Shown: positions 42,715 to 54,515 of the stretch, piece after piece
How positions within the stretch are numbered: the first letter of the stretch is position 1
How the letters are laid out: each line of letters starts with the position of its first letter
Source: Isoetes taiwanensis
Lineage: Eukaryota > Streptophyta > Lycopodiopsida > Isoetales > Isoetaceae
Direction of reading: 5' to 3'
DNA: 64,000 nt
Assembly: GCA_021234155.1 (NCBI GenBank)
Contig: JAJEKV010000002.1
Span: forward strand, 18,343,592 to 18,407,591
Translations under genes and position numbers: made by a program
The notes under the pieces: model-generated
Seen by the model: the letters and a program-made list of their open reading frames with translations, nothing else
Database searches by the model: none
What the model was told of the DNA's origin: nothing

Positions 42715-43155
42715 TTAGAGCCTAGCAGCGTGCTGAAGCTGCCGGATTCCCCATTTCAACAGGCCTGCCTGCTCTTCTTTCGATGTTGGGCTGGAACGAT
42801 TCATTTCAAAGGACCATTTAATTAAAGTATGAGATCCAAGGGCAGAAAGCCTGATATGTGCAGAATAAGACTGAAGGCCCAGGTTACTGGCTTCAACAAC
42901 GTAGCGCAAAGAATGGCGAAACGGATCGATGTCCACAAGCCTTTCTCTCGCCCACAAAACAGCCCCGTCTTCTCTCGGATATGAGGCAATGAGGCGAACA
43001 GGGAAACCCTGTTTGGTCTTGGTGCGGCCACAAAACTGCACAGAAGGCACCCATTTATCAAGGCCGCAGAAATCCGACACGATGGGCCAAACCCGCTCCA
43101 GGGGCGCGCAGATCAGCCCTTCCACCTCCTCGCAGACCAGATCCGGTGACTCCAT
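42715..43155 (-). CDS. SRPBCC-fold protein, lachrymatory-factor-synthase-like, paralogue 2
   Basis: A 146-codon single-exon gene on the minus strand: MESPDLVCEEVEGLICAPLE, RVWPIVSDFCGLDKWVPSVQ, a WARERLVDIDP strand, VEASNLGLQSYSAHIRLSAL and SPTSKEEQAGLLKWGIRQLQ. It is clearly paralogous to the gene at 13,425 (same helix-grip layout and C-terminal KEEQAGLL), but the 70-75 region differs (RTKTKQGFPVRL). The frame extends 36 codons further upstream to 43,263. I chose the Met at 43,155 because it aligns with the paralogue's N terminus and the upstream extension has low-complexity leader character. Same inferred role: binding or conversion of a small hydrophobic ligand, substrate unknown. Confidence 0.85.
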   Translation of the reverse strand: MESPDLVCEEVEGLICAPLERVWPIVSDFCGLDKWVPSVQFCGRTKTKQGFPVRLIASYPREDGAVLWARERLVDIDPFRHSLRYVVEASNLGLQSYSAHIRLSALGSHTLIKWSFEMNRSSPTSKEEQAGLLKWGIRQLQHAARL

Positions 43156-43269
43156 ATCCGCCAACTTCGAAAAAAAATAGTTCAATTCTATGCCCTGCCT
43201 GCCTGTTAAAAAGAGGCAGCCATCCGCGCTGTTGAATAGACCCCTTGCCCCTTGCCATGTCATACATTG

Positions 43270-45211
43270 TATCCACTTCTCGTGCAGCGACCATTAACTT
43301 TTTTGTTTTTTAATCCATTGCTCACGAGTTTATCAGTTAGCGCGCTTTCCCATGGGCAGAAAACCTCCAGGTTTCATGACGGTCTCGTCTTCTATTCCGA
43401 TGTTCCCATTAGCTAAGAACCTGTGAGTCGCTGAGGTTAAGAACCTCATTTGGAAAGTAATCCCGACGATTACTTCTGGACCTGGGTCTGATCTCATCCA
43501 GGCCCGTCCATCCATGGGAAAGCATCCTTAGTCTTCGTCACTGGGCTAAACAAAACATGTAGAATCAGGAAGACTGTATTTATTATCTGGGGAATCAGAT
43601 ATACATGAGTCATGAGTTGCTAGAATGGGTGGCTGAACCTAGGACAATGATCACGTGCAAGGACTTGGATGACTTGCTACAAGACTTGCTATAACGGACA
43701 ATAACTACGCGATACCATGACGCCAAACTTATTTGACTCGTCCCTCAAGATCCATGTGTTGAAAATATTATAAACAAGCATTCCGTTTTTCTACTATATA
43801 GATTCTAAATTATCCTTGCGATGTAATATGTTGAAATTGTGCGTATGTACTTTTAAAGGTTTGTCAAAGTGTGTAGAAACATAGTAGTATCTAGCTATTT
43901 GATCACTTTCCTGAAACACTCCAATGAATCCATTAAAATTTTCTATTCTAAGATTTGAAAGGTGTATTTCTATGATCACCACATAGTTCATCCAATAAAA
44001 AGACAAGAATAAATTTTATTCTATATTCTAGTCCTTTATACAACCTTACATACAAAATCCAGGCATATCGCCCTATCATAAGTCATGGACATTAGTCCTC
44101 TATATAACCGTAAATACAAAAACCAAGCATATAATAGACATGGACACAGGCGACTCCTTCTTTAGCTCCTCTAGATGTTGACATGATTGAGGAACACCAT
44201 GACCTTTTGTCTTTGTGGTCGTTAAAAAATCTATTATATTCTATTCTACAATTTTACATCACAATGATGTTATATATACGTTAGTGATGGATATAAGGAG
44301 CTCAATGAGATCGAGCATTAGTAGTAATTGGACTAGTTAATAAGCCTTTCGTATAGCAAAATATAATAGAGTAAAGGCTTCTTAGGTACCATTATACATA
44401 GAAGGTCGTATTGCACCTGTACAAAAAAAAAAAGCATATAAGTCGCATTTAATTAAAGTGGGTCAAATCTCGAAATTTGGGACTCAGACTGAAAATGGGA
44501 CTTATACTTTTTTTTTTTTTTTTTTGAATTGAATGCTTGAATAGAATTTTTTCTTAATAAAAACAACAGTAACATTTACAAAGAACAATCCGAGAAAAGA
44601 AGGGGAGATGGTGGAGAAAGAATGGTAGGAGATGCAAAAGTGTGCGCTAGGATGGTAGGAGATGCAAAAGTGTGCGCTGCAAATAGGGGCATTCACAACA
44701 CAACATTTGATTTAAACGGAATGGTGCTGGACGAGTTGTTCTGCTTTATAGACACAGTTAAGCTAAAACATGGAAAGGGTCTTGCTTATAATTTCCTAAG
44801 AGTTAATTGATGCACTGTTTGAAGTGCAAAGTTTTTTATTACAACATTTATCTGAACTTTCCTAGAATTATAAGTGGGTTGATGCCATGCATATCAGGCA
44901 AGCAGAAGCAGGATGTGCTGCATTACTTTCCATTCTTTCTTAATGACTTCCTGCATTGCAGAAGCATTGCAAGTCAAGGAACTGCCTCTTGAGCATCCAA
45001 AGACATGGCCTTTTTTCTGTCATGATATTTCCTGGCATGCTTTTGATATCCCAACAAATACAAAGTTAAATATGCAACTGGATCATCCCCGCTAAGTAAA
45101 AGAAATGATAGAAATAAAATAAGAAATGCAAAATAGTAAGAAATGCATAATATAGCCTTTATCTACCTGAAATATATTGCAGATATTGATTACATTGCCA
45201 TTATATATCTC
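43270..45211. other. No gene recognised
   Basis: Mostly AT-rich. A degraded LINE-tail copy (GTCTTTGTGGTCGTTAAAAA plus ATTCTATTCT) lies near 44,208-44,252. A T run is at 44,511-44,525. A 21-bp tandem repeat (GATGGTAGGAGATGCAAAAG) occurs twice at 44,629-44,675. Open frames at 44,622-45,095 have no recognised domain. Confidence 0.45.
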
Positions 45212-45251
45212 ATTGAAATAAAGCGCCGGAACCTGTCAAACGCATGGACAG
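45212..45251. repeat. Left 40-bp flanking repeat of the LINE
   Basis: ATTGAAATAAAGCGCCGGAA continuing to CGCATGGACAG. It recurs at 51,293-51,332 with two differences, directly after the LINE's (ATTCT)n tail. Interpreted as a long target-site duplication. Confidence 0.8.
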
Positions 45252-45336
45252 TCTCACAAGGGCACAACATGGTTGGCTTGCTTCCTATCTGAAGGCGGCA
45301 GAAGCAGGCGCCATCCTTACTCTCTGAAGGCGGCAG

Positions 45337-46255
45337 AATTTTGATCGGTCATATCTCTCACATCCGGTGTCAGATTTTCATGTGCTTGGGCTTGTTGGAA
45401 AGCTGGTTCAGAGAGCTTTCCAACGGTGTATGGTACCTGCATGCTTGGCTTTGTTTCTGTGCTCAAATTGGCACTTTTCCGGGCTGTGTGCTAGGGTTTC
45501 TGTGGCAACTGGTAGACACTTCGACGGACTGTATCTCTCACATCCGGTGTCAGATTTTCATGTGCTTGGGCTTGTTGGAAAGCTGGTTCAGAGAGCTTTC
45601 CAACGGCATATGATACCTGCATGTTTGTCTTTGTTTCTGTGCTCAAATCTGCTGTTTTCCGGGCTGTGTGCTCCCTTCTTCTTCCTTCTTTGAGAAGTAT
45701 AGCCCTCGCCTGATGCCGTTGTTGGCCTTGGCCACGCGGTGTTGAAAGGTGTGTGTTGTACTCTTATTGAAGGTTATGAGAATGTTTTACTAATTCATAC
45801 CCTAGTTCCTGATGGTGTTGTTGATGAAAGTCCGACACCAATATAGGGATTGGCATATGTTTTAGTAAGTATTCGATTGGTCTCGTCTTGCGGCAGAATT
45901 TTGATTGGTCATATCTCTCGCATCCGGTGTCAGATTTTCATGTGCTTGGGCTTGTTGGAAAGCTGGTTCAGAGATCTTTCCAGCGGTGTATGGTACCTGC
46001 ATGCTTGGCTTTGTTTCTGTGCTCAAATTGGCACTTTTCCGGGCTGTGTGCTAGGGTTTTACGTGGGCAATCCAGACACTTCGACGATCAGATCTCTCGC
46101 ATCCGGTGTCAGATTTTTATGTGCTTGGGCTTGTTGGAAAGCTGGTTCAGAGATCTTTCCAAGGTGTATGATACCTGCATGCTTGTCTTTGTTTCAGTGC
46201 TCAAATCTGCACTTTTCCGGGCTGTGTGCTAGGGTTTTTGTGGCAGCCGGTACAC
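45337..46255 (+). repeat. 180-bp monomers at the LINE 5' end
   Basis: Four units containing ATCTCTC(A/G)CATCCGGTGT and CTTGTTGGAAAGCTGGTTCA. Reference points are 45,353, 45,533, 45,913 and 46,092, so spacings are 180, 380 and 179 bp. Two dimers are separated by about 200 bp of unrelated sequence. Each dimer starts with CGGCAGAATTTTGAT(C/T)GGTC. Confidence 0.85.
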
Positions 46256-47892
46256 ACCAGATATCTAGGAGTCGCCGCCAAGTCATACCCCCAAGTCATG
46301 GCCACGACACGTCCCCCAGTGTGGACCCACACTTGGTTGGTGAGCTACCTCAGACCACACCAACCCATCCCCGGAAGGCCCAAACACACCAACCACCGGC
46401 TGACCCCACGCAGTGAGCCCTCTCGGGAAGACCATGAAGCGGGGCCACCAAGGAAGAGGCCCCGCGAGGGAGAGACGCCTTCCATGAAGAGGGAGGCCCG
46501 AGCCAAGGCCCACGACCCGGCAGCGGGGCCATAATAAATCCGCCCGGCCCTTGGAGCCGCATCCAGCGAGGGTTGGGGCCAATAAAGCACGCCTTGCGTG
46601 CCTCCCGACAGAGGTGGAGAACATAACATCTCTGATGTGGCGCAGGCAGTTGGTGCCGTAAAATGACCGAATCACAGAATTGAGGATCGCGACGACAAAA
46701 GATGATAGCATCCACTTGTTACAATTTGACGAACAGCAAATACCAGCAGGCAGAGCTTGCAGATATGAGGGGGCGGTAGACACCGTGGTTGGCAGCCTAT
46801 GGAAGTTGGGACGCAGGACAGAACCGGGTAGAGCAGAGACACTGTAACCCTCGCCTCGATCCAAGCCGAGGTTGAGGAGGCTAAGGCCACGCGACGAGGA
46901 GCACAGCCGCCTCCCGCCGAGGCTGCGGAGGCCGCCATCGCGGAGATTAAAGGATTCCAGGCTGCTTTGGAAGCTAGCCAGCAGAACCGAAGCCTTCGGA
47001 GTAAGGATTTAGCACGAGATCGAGCTACAGGAGCTTCGGGCGGCCGCCCAAAAAGGCAAGGGCCTCCATGCCGAGGGCATGAGCAACTCCGCCATTGCAC
47101 GCTGGAGATGGCAAGACATGACAACGCCCCGCAAGAGCTGAGCTCCGCACTTTGGAGAACGTAAACCACAAAGAAAGAACACACCAACCCCGCTGAACCC
47201 ACCAACCTACTGGACGCCAACCGAACACATGTCGCGGACACATCAGATCACGCCGCCGCCACCACCCCCTGGCCGCCAAGCCTATGCCTCACCCACCCAC
47301 CAAACAACACCTGGTGCGTTGCCCCGAAACTTCGGAACAGAGACGCAGGAGCCGCGAATGTGGTAGTGCGAGGCCCTCGACGGAGGAGTCGGAGAACATC
47401 TCACTTCCCGACCCGCATACGATCTTGACCGATGATGTTCCCAGCACTGCGGACCATTGGAAAGGCGAAGTCGCCATGGAATTCATACGACGCCTCGGTG
47501 GTCATCTTCACGCTTGAGAGCGCGTTGCGAGCGGGTGGCCATCCCGCCGTGGCCGGAAGTTGAAGGGGACGGCTCAGACGCTGACCGACTTGACCCCAAA
47601 GACAAGAAAGAGACCCGGCGTGAGCTGGCCAAAGTCGAGGACTGCCGCAGACATGGAGGGGCGGGGGCTGGTCCGGAAGGATGCGCGTAATTCAGTACCA
47701 AACAGGGGATGCAGCACTCCCCCTCGAAATCCCTCCCGAGGGGCCCCGCAAGCACAGCATCCACATCTTCCGCCCCCCCGGACCACCACTACCACCGACC
47801 TGAAGTGGCGATGCATGCCACTAAATAGGATCGTGCCGCCGGGTATCCCCGAATTGCCGTGGCTTTCCATGGCGTAAGGCAATTCCGCCGCC

Positions 47893-48300
47893 ATGGACAT
47901 GGACCTTATCTTCCTCATGGAAACATGGGAACATGCCGTGGTCACAAGCTACCCGATTTGCCAGATACCAGCTAATCGAGCCTTCAATGAGTGCACCGGA
48001 AACGAGGACACGGAGGAATTGCGTGTTATTACCGGGCATGCCCTTTGGCCCAATCGGCCTCCCCGCGGTAAGGCGCATGCACAACAGATACCGTGCGGGT
48101 ACGAGTGCGTAATAAAAACGTGATGGAAGCCCCTCTTTGTGGCGGCTTGCTACTTCCCACATGCCGAGAGCAACTTTACCACACGCACTTGATGTGGACA
48201 GCAGAGCCCTATGTCGATCTATATGATGACATACATCGCTATGCATAATTGGGCAAGGTCATGTTGCTTGAGATTTCAATGCGCCGCGACAAAGGCGAAA
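47893..48300 (+). pseudogene. LINE endonuclease-like remnant
   Basis: MDMDLIFLMETWEH at 47,893 resembles the DLIFLTETW beta-strand motif of apurinic-type LINE endonucleases. Following pieces in other frames (SHMPRATLP-like near 48,155, YDDIHRY-like near 48,220) would fit the middle of such a domain. The catalytic GDFN/GDH motifs were not located with confidence. Confidence 0.45.
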
Positions 48301-49229
48301 GCAGATCCCAAAATTCGCGACCTCTAGCCGAGGATGTGTTGCAAATGGACCCCCAGATGGTTTGGCCAAGGGCGCCGATGACGCCCGTGTGACACCTGCA
48401 TGGGCCCATACCGCTGTTTGGGCAAGATCTTTGACCTGGTCATTTGCAATGGGTTGGCACAAAGGCCGGCCCCCTCCGGCCTTCTTGTAGACCGAGAGAA
48501 CCAGGGGGCTGCACCAAAGGTGGTGGATTACGCAGCTAGCGCATCAGCAATGCCTACACTTGATCACTGCCCGTTGTGCCGACAGTGGCCGACGAGGAAG
48601 TAGACTCACCATCACCCCTTCTTGCGGATAGATTGGCAGCCAACCGAGCACCCATTGCCCCAACACCCCATGTACCACGGTTAAGGCCTAGACTATGATC
48701 ATGCGGGCGGTCTATGCGAGGATGCTTGAGCATGAGCTGCCGAGTGCTGCAACTCCCCACACTTCAAAGCCAGACGGCCCAAATTGAACCAAATTCTTCG
48801 AGGGTAGGGGACGATGCTTTGGGAGAGACCGCCTCGACAATCCACGTAGGCTGCAACCACCTTTCCCCGCTAATCACCGGGTTCGATGATCTAATGTCGG
48901 AGTTGAAACGATGGCTCCGCCAAGTGCCGGACTCCCACCATTCGGCCCAAGCAGGCCGTCTGGTCAATACCGCCCTTCCTCAAGACCAAGAAAGCCGTGT
49001 ACCTTGGCGAGCACCAAAGAACAGATGTTTGGTCTTCTAGACCGCCACCCTAGGGCCTTCGAGAAAGGTCTTGAGTAAGCCCGCATTGTACCCACGTGAA
49101 ATATTACCCCGAACAATGGGTGAGATACTTGCAAAGAAACCGTGATGACCCAATGGGAAGCCGCACCAAGTATTCTCCGCATGTGCCTAGCACCGGTCAT
49201 TACCGAAAGGGATGTCATAATGGCCCCGC

Positions 49230-50340
49230 AACGCCGCTAATCGGAAGGCAAGCAGATTTGGATGGTATGCGCGAGCTTCTCAAGTGGGCCGGGCCCCCAA
49301 TGGTGCCGCCGCTCTCACAAAGACTCTTCAACAGGGCATTGCAAGAAGGCTTCCCCAAGACCGACTACCAAGAGAGTTGTGCCCATATACAAAGCGGGGG
49401 GACCCCACAGCCCAGCCAACTATCGTACCATTATGGTCGGGCCGCCCTTTGCCAAGTTGCTTGCCGGATTCTTGAGCGGCGATTGACACTTTGGGCAGAG
49501 GATGGAGAAGTGCGGGCTCGCAGAGCCAGGCTTCCGCCCCCGGCATTCTACTATTGACCATATCTTCACTCTGCGAACACTCATAGAGGATAGCCGAATC
49601 GACCTTGAATCTGTATCGTTGTTTTGTGGATTTCGCAAAGAAAGGCTTTTGACACAAAGCCTCCGGGATAAGTTGTGGGACGATTGAGACTGACTAGGAA
49701 CCCCGTCGACTTGCGTAATGCTATATACAGACTATAATGGGCTTGCTCCGGCCGCCTCACAATCGCCGGGAGCCCGCTTGTTAGTAGCATTGGGGTGCGC
49801 CGGTCCCTCTATCCCCGACTCCGGGTTGTACATTGACCAGCTAGAAGAATGGCTAGTGAAAGCACGGGGAGGCGCCATTGATGCACCACATAATCCGCAA
49901 CTCATATATGCCGATGATGTTGACCTGCTTGCATATACCCCGCAGGACATGCAACGCCACCGGATGCTTTGGACACTTTCGCCAATTCACCGACATGAGA
50001 GTTAACTTGGCCAAGACAAGGGTGCCGCCGGTCCCATCATCCCGCACCCACGCCCTCCCTCATTCACTTACCAGGGGTGTAGTGGAGGTGACTCAGTTTA
50101 TAAGTATTTGGGCATTGAGTTTTCTACTACCACACACCGATGCATCCATCGTTACGGTCACCGCAGTCGGAAAGCCCTCAGATGCAATGCAAAACAACAA
50201 ATACAAGGCGTAGTCAGATGCATGGGGTCACCAGCACACTTGTTCGTGGCCTTGGTTGAACCGGTCCTCCTCTATGGGGTAGAAGTGTGGGGGCCAGGTG
50301 ATATCCCTCACCACTTGGAACGATCTAGAGCAGTGTACGT
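49230..50340 (+). pseudogene. LINE reverse transcriptase remnant
   Basis: Blocks in three frames follow the order of a non-LTR reverse transcriptase. SQRLFNRALQEGFPKT (about 49,315) is followed by VVPIYKAGGP and ANYRTIMVGP (49,380-49,440), then GFRPRHSTIDHIFTLRTLIE (about 49,530), LYIDQLEEWLVKARGG (about 49,830), the catalytic LIYADDVDLLAYT (49,901-49,940), MRVNLAKTRV (about 49,994) and YKYLGIEFSTT-like (about 50,100). LVEPVLLYGVEVWGPG (about 50,254) is the conserved segment after the palm. At least four frameshifts interrupt it. Confidence 0.8.
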
Positions 50341-51226
50341 AAGGCTTTCTTGGCCCGCACCGGGAGGAAATCCACGGTCCCCATATCGATCTTGCTCCAA
50401 GAGACGGGCTTCCTTCCATTACAGAGGGCTGCCCCGAACGCCACATTATTTACTTCCGGAAGGTGGTGGCTATGGATGAAGCCCGACCGCCCAACCTTGC
50501 TTTGGCAAGTGGCGATGGGCCCAAGCGACTCAAAGCCTCGGCTGAAAGACAAGCAAGCCCAAAGTGGTTCTCGCTATGGAATGTGCAGCAATACGGATGT
50601 GGACCAAAGCATACACCGGCGAAGAACGCCGCCTTGAAGCAAAGATTTGGATGCTTGCTTCATGGCCAAGCTTTGGGATGCGAGGGCCCCGTCACATGTC
50701 AAGGTGGCAAATTATCGACGCCAGTTAATCCCATGCTCACGGGGGCCCACACCACTACCTCAAGCACCCATCTACCCATGAAAAAGCGCTAGGTGATTGC
50801 TTCCATTCGCGACAGTGCACACCACCTCCGCATTGAGACAGGGAGATGGATTCGGGAGCCGCGTGAGGGCCGAGTGCGCCGGTCTTGCCAACAGGCCCAT
50901 TGAGGATGAAAGTCACGCCTCCGTGCCTTGTCCGTCTGAGAGCATATCCCGCTCGGTATGCTCGGGTTAGTTGTGCCCCATCGGGCCTTGCATGAGCTAC
51001 CGAGCATGGCCTCTGTAGGGCTTGTTGGGATCAGACCTCCGGAGGTAATGGATCACGCGGACTCAGTTATGCCCCCGTCCGGCATTAACCTCACCGCACT
51101 TGTGATTATGTATATAAGCGTGCGGTATGTCAAATCCTTATTGCTACTAAGGTTTTTCCCCCGAAAACCCTTCGGGGCGGGGGTTTTTTAATCCTGGTAG
51201 TAATACGCCTGCTGCTCTCTCTTTGT

Positions 51227-51292
51227 ACTTGGGTCCCATAGGCCAGTTGGTCTCCGTGGACGATAAAATCATATTCTATTCTATTCTATTCT
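51227..51292 (+). other. LINE 3' tail with (ATTCT)n
   Basis: GGGTCCCATAGGCCAGTTGG then TCTCCGTGGACGATAAAATC and five ATTCT units. Just upstream, CCCCGAAAACCCTTCGGGGCGGGGGTTTTTT (about 51,160-51,190) can form a G/C hairpin before a T run, possibly a 3'-UTR structure recognised by the reverse transcriptase. Confidence 0.75.
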
Positions 51293-51562
51293 ATTGAAAT
51301 AAAGCGCATGAACCTGTCAAACGCATGGACAGCAACGAATTTGTATTTTGCCTCTTCTTTTGAAACTCCCCTCTGTGTTTAAAGCCAATCCGTGAAAGGG
51401 GCAACAATCTGTGAAGAACTAAAGTTATCTTTCACCTTTGAGTTATAGTTCCTTATAATCGGAGAATGGCATTATTTCAGATATACACGAAAGTCTTGCT
51501 GACCTTTGCCTCTTGCAGTCGTGTCCATAACTCTACATGTCAATGGTAAGGAAATAACATTG

Positions 51563-52075
51563 TGGGAGGAAAGATTAACATCTTGTTCTTGATCTGTTTT
51601 TTTTTTTCAAAAGTACATGCACGAACGTGGAATCTCATGCGCAAACACTCCATTTTAATATGGAGACTTTTAATGCCACGTCAATAAAAGACGCCCACTC
51701 TAATGGAATCTCACCCTAATTACTATCGTGACTGCTAAATGGATTAAAATCCCAAGAAAATGGGAATCTTAATACCTAAACCAACAATAGAAAAGAAAAA
51801 TCTTTGTTCACTGTATCGTATAGTGTTAATTGATCATAAGGTATATCTTAGAGGTCTTTTGGGACTCACAAATCGGGGTAGGTGCATATCTTAATAGCAA
51901 AAGATATCTGCTCTCTCTTTGTTTGGGTCCCATAGGCCAGTTGGTCTCCGTGGACGAAAAAAAAACATATTCTATTCTATTCTAAAGCACAGTTTTCAAA
52001 AACCATATTCAAGCTCCAATTGAATCAAAAAGTTTCTTTCCAAAAAAGAATTCCATTGTGATCTCTTATTATCTA
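51563..52075 (+). repeat. Family A repeat, copy 2, left part
   Basis: Matches 14,558-15,083 closely, including the LINE-tail insertion at 51,918-51,990. Homology stops at CTCTTATTAT, where the TRAIP/MATE block begins. Between the LINE's right flank and this point (51,333-51,562) nothing was recognised. Confidence 0.8.
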
Positions 52076-52333
52076 CACATATGTAAGTTATTATGTCCGA
52101 TAGGGACGCCCACGTGGCAGCAAGCCATGCATTCTAACGTTAACGCATGTTTTTCCCGGACTGTTTTTTGCAAGAAGAAAAGAAAAGAAAAGAGAAAATG
52201 ATGCTCCGGTTCCTGAGGCCTGCACCGCCTTCGCCGTCGGCCGCCATAGCCAAGGCACCTGCAATGCAAGAAGGATTTATTTTTGCTCTGTCATAATTAT
52301 AGTGCATTATATTGAAATTGGGTGCTTCTGCAG

Positions 52334-54118
52334 GTGGTGCCCGGTGTTAATTGTGCAATCTGTTATAAAGATGCACAAGCTGGCCGTCAAGATTTGCAAT
52401 CTGTCTCCGCCGCGGGTCATGTGTTCCATGAACTCGTAAGCTATAAACAAAAACCCTCAAATGCATGTTAGATTAGGGCAATTATTGTGATATCCAAATG
52501 ATTAGATTGAACAAACTATTGTGGCTCATGTCCGCTAGTGGGATGTTCATTACCATACTACCTCTCTAACTATGTTATGGTATGCTTGAAGTTTGCAACA
52601 ATGGTTCGAATATTGCCCCCATAATCGGCAACCAACATGCCCCGTTTGTAAACAAACATGCTCAAGAAAGGATGTCCATCGGTTATTCTTTTTCAATTCG
52701 GTGGATAAGTTCTCTCAGGTAACATCCCATCACGAGTTCTAAAAGACTGTTGTTAGCGGATGGCTAAAGTTTCGAGGTAAGAGTACTAAAATTATTATTC
52801 AAAAGTTTACATATTTGTATCAAATTAATTATTGTCTTGCAGACCTGTCAAGCTGAATTGAATAAGCTGGAAGGACAGCTTAAAGTTACAAATTCTGCCC
52901 TACAAATACATAAAGAGCATTTGTCGGAGCTAGATAACAAAGTAAGTTGTCATGTATTTTGAAATTCACGTCCTTTGTTTGGAAGATCTGACTTCCAAGA
53001 TTCATCATGCTCTTTGAGAAAATAATGGTTAGATCCTTTTGTAAATTAAGTTTAGTTCTTACTGAGAATCAGATTAGAGGTGAATCAAGACATTTTTTAC
53101 TGGACATATGGGTTCAGATCATCAAACCCAGATCAATCCCTAGTATGATTTCTTGTGTCAAGTTTTCAAACTTACGTCTGCTCATTTTCAATCACAAGTA
53201 GATTATGCTTGGTTTAAGTAACGCACTGCGCATTTATTTGATAGCTTGCAAACTGCAAAATGCTATTGGGGAAATCAGAAACGGCTAGACATTGTGCCAT
53301 GATGGAGACAGAAAGGTTCCAGTTAGCTCTTAATAAGGCTCAGCAGGTAGGATTTCAGTGATTCCTTAAATAACTCGATGGTAAAGTAATATATTTGAAT
53401 GTTTTTTGGACTGTGCAATTGACATAGATAATTGATCATTCTGTGATGACTACTGCTTGGACTTTCCTGCTTGCTTGACTCATAAAAAATTTTCAATTTA
53501 CCTATTTCTGAAGCATTGGACATTGAATTTTACATTTAACTTAGTCATGTTTTCTTGAAATTGTTGTTAGTTTTATTGAGCTTTTCATTCTAACCCCATA
53601 GGTTTTATATACAATTGTTGTTTCCAATTGGAAAAATTGCTTGAAGCTCTCTAGTATGCTTTGTCTATAATAGATTTGAGACATATGTTTTTGGTCGTGT
53701 TTCGTAGAACCTACAAGGAGCTCATGACGAAATGTAGTGAGCTGAGAATGAGTGAAAGCTGTGCTTTAAGGAACATTGCTAGAGCTACGGAGCAAATCAA
53801 ACAATTGAAGGTCACCTTGCAACTTAAACTGGTCATTTTTTCTAGAGATTTTGTACCCATACTTATTTAAATTAAATTGACAGCAAAAGCATGTGCTATT
53901 TAGATTATGCCTTTATATCACTGTGTAGGCTAGAATGCACTTTTTAGTTTATAGGTGGAAGTGTTTTGCGCTTAGGTGGCTGAGGTTAGTACACGATTTT
54001 GCCTATGCAGGTGCATATACAAGAAATCGAAAGATCTTTGGACAATAAGGCCAACGCGAAAATAAGATCAACAACTGTGTTCAAGAAAAAACCATGTCAA
54101 ATGCCCGATCAGGCTTAG
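52334..54118 (+). pseudogene. TRAIP-like RING E3 ligase gene, exons with lesions
   Basis: Exons at 52,334-52,435, 52,592-52,718, 52,843-52,941, 53,245-53,346, 53,708-53,810 and 54,011-54,118 have GT..AG borders. The first two encode a RING finger: CAICYKD, LQSVSAAGHVFHEL, then LQQWFEYCPHNRQPTCPVCK and QTCSRKDVHRLFFF. The rest are coiled-coil segments (TYKELMTKCSELRMSES, ATEQIKQLK). This is the layout of plant TRAIP/NOPO-type ubiquitin ligases acting on replication stress. Lesions: the Cys expected before GHVFH is Ala, the next zinc-binding Cys is lost at a junction whose phases no longer match, exon 5 is out of phase, and TAG occurs at 54,116. The frame stays open after that stop to about 54,330 (acidic, Ser-rich), suggesting a single nonsense change in a longer last exon. 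A start near 52,198 (MMLRFLRPAPPSPS) is possible but unproven. Confidence 0.72.
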
Positions 54119-54332
54119 AATAAATTATTACCTGGCAGATCTTCTGCAAGAATAGAAGCAGAGACTTCTTTCCTTTCTTCTGATCAATATTTCCATGGTC
54201 ATGATCAATTCATTTTGTGTAATGAAGATGTATCTGGAGGTGGGGATAAAAATTATAGCACTAAACCTGAGGGGAGAGAAAATGATGCTGGCATTACATT
54301 GTATGATGAGCAAGAAGATAGAGGAATCAGAA

Positions 54333-54515
54333 TACTTAAGAGCAATGATTTCTATGCTATTTCTTGGCCATTTAGGAGATATGGAGCTGGCCAGGGGATC
54401 CCTATCAATTGGGTTTGCAAATATTACAGGATATTCTGTATTTGCCAGATTAGCCATGGGCATGGAGCCGATTTGTGGCCAAGCTTTTGGAGCCAAGAAA
54501 AACAGAGCAAACTTT
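54333..54515 (+). pseudogene. MATE transporter fragment
   Basis: One frame reads [39 protein letters not shown] and [13 protein letters not shown], an unmistakable stretch of plant MATE/DTX multidrug and toxin extrusion antiporters (end of TM1 through TM2). Full-length proteins have about 500 residues and 12 membrane spans, and only about 60 residues are present. It begins within the open extension of the TRAIP-like last exon, in another frame, and ends at GAKK followed by unrelated sequence. Confidence 0.8.

Larger units (their letters stand above)
45252..51292 (+). mobile_element. Near full-length LINE (6.0 kb), decayed
   Basis: Bracketed by 40-bp direct repeats and ending in GGGTCCCATAGGCCAGTTGG, TCTCCGTGGACG and an ATTCT microsatellite. 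From about 46,260 to 51,180 it is far richer in GC than its surroundings. The 5' part has 180-bp tandem monomers. The middle has ORF1-like Pro/Arg-rich frames (46.2-47.7 kb) and an endonuclease-like remnant (47.9-48.3 kb), followed by a reverse transcriptase with a YADD motif (49.2-50.3 kb). A non-coding 3' region follows. The coding regions are broken by many frameshifts. A microsatellite rather than poly-A tail, and a long variable target duplication, resemble RTE-like LINEs; the clade assignment is tentative. Confidence 0.82.

Noticed and set aside
46283-47945. Multiple long minus-strand frames of 90-190 codons
   Set aside because: They lie antisense to the GC-rich LINE, where stop codons are rare. 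The plus strand carries the endonuclease and reverse-transcriptase motifs.
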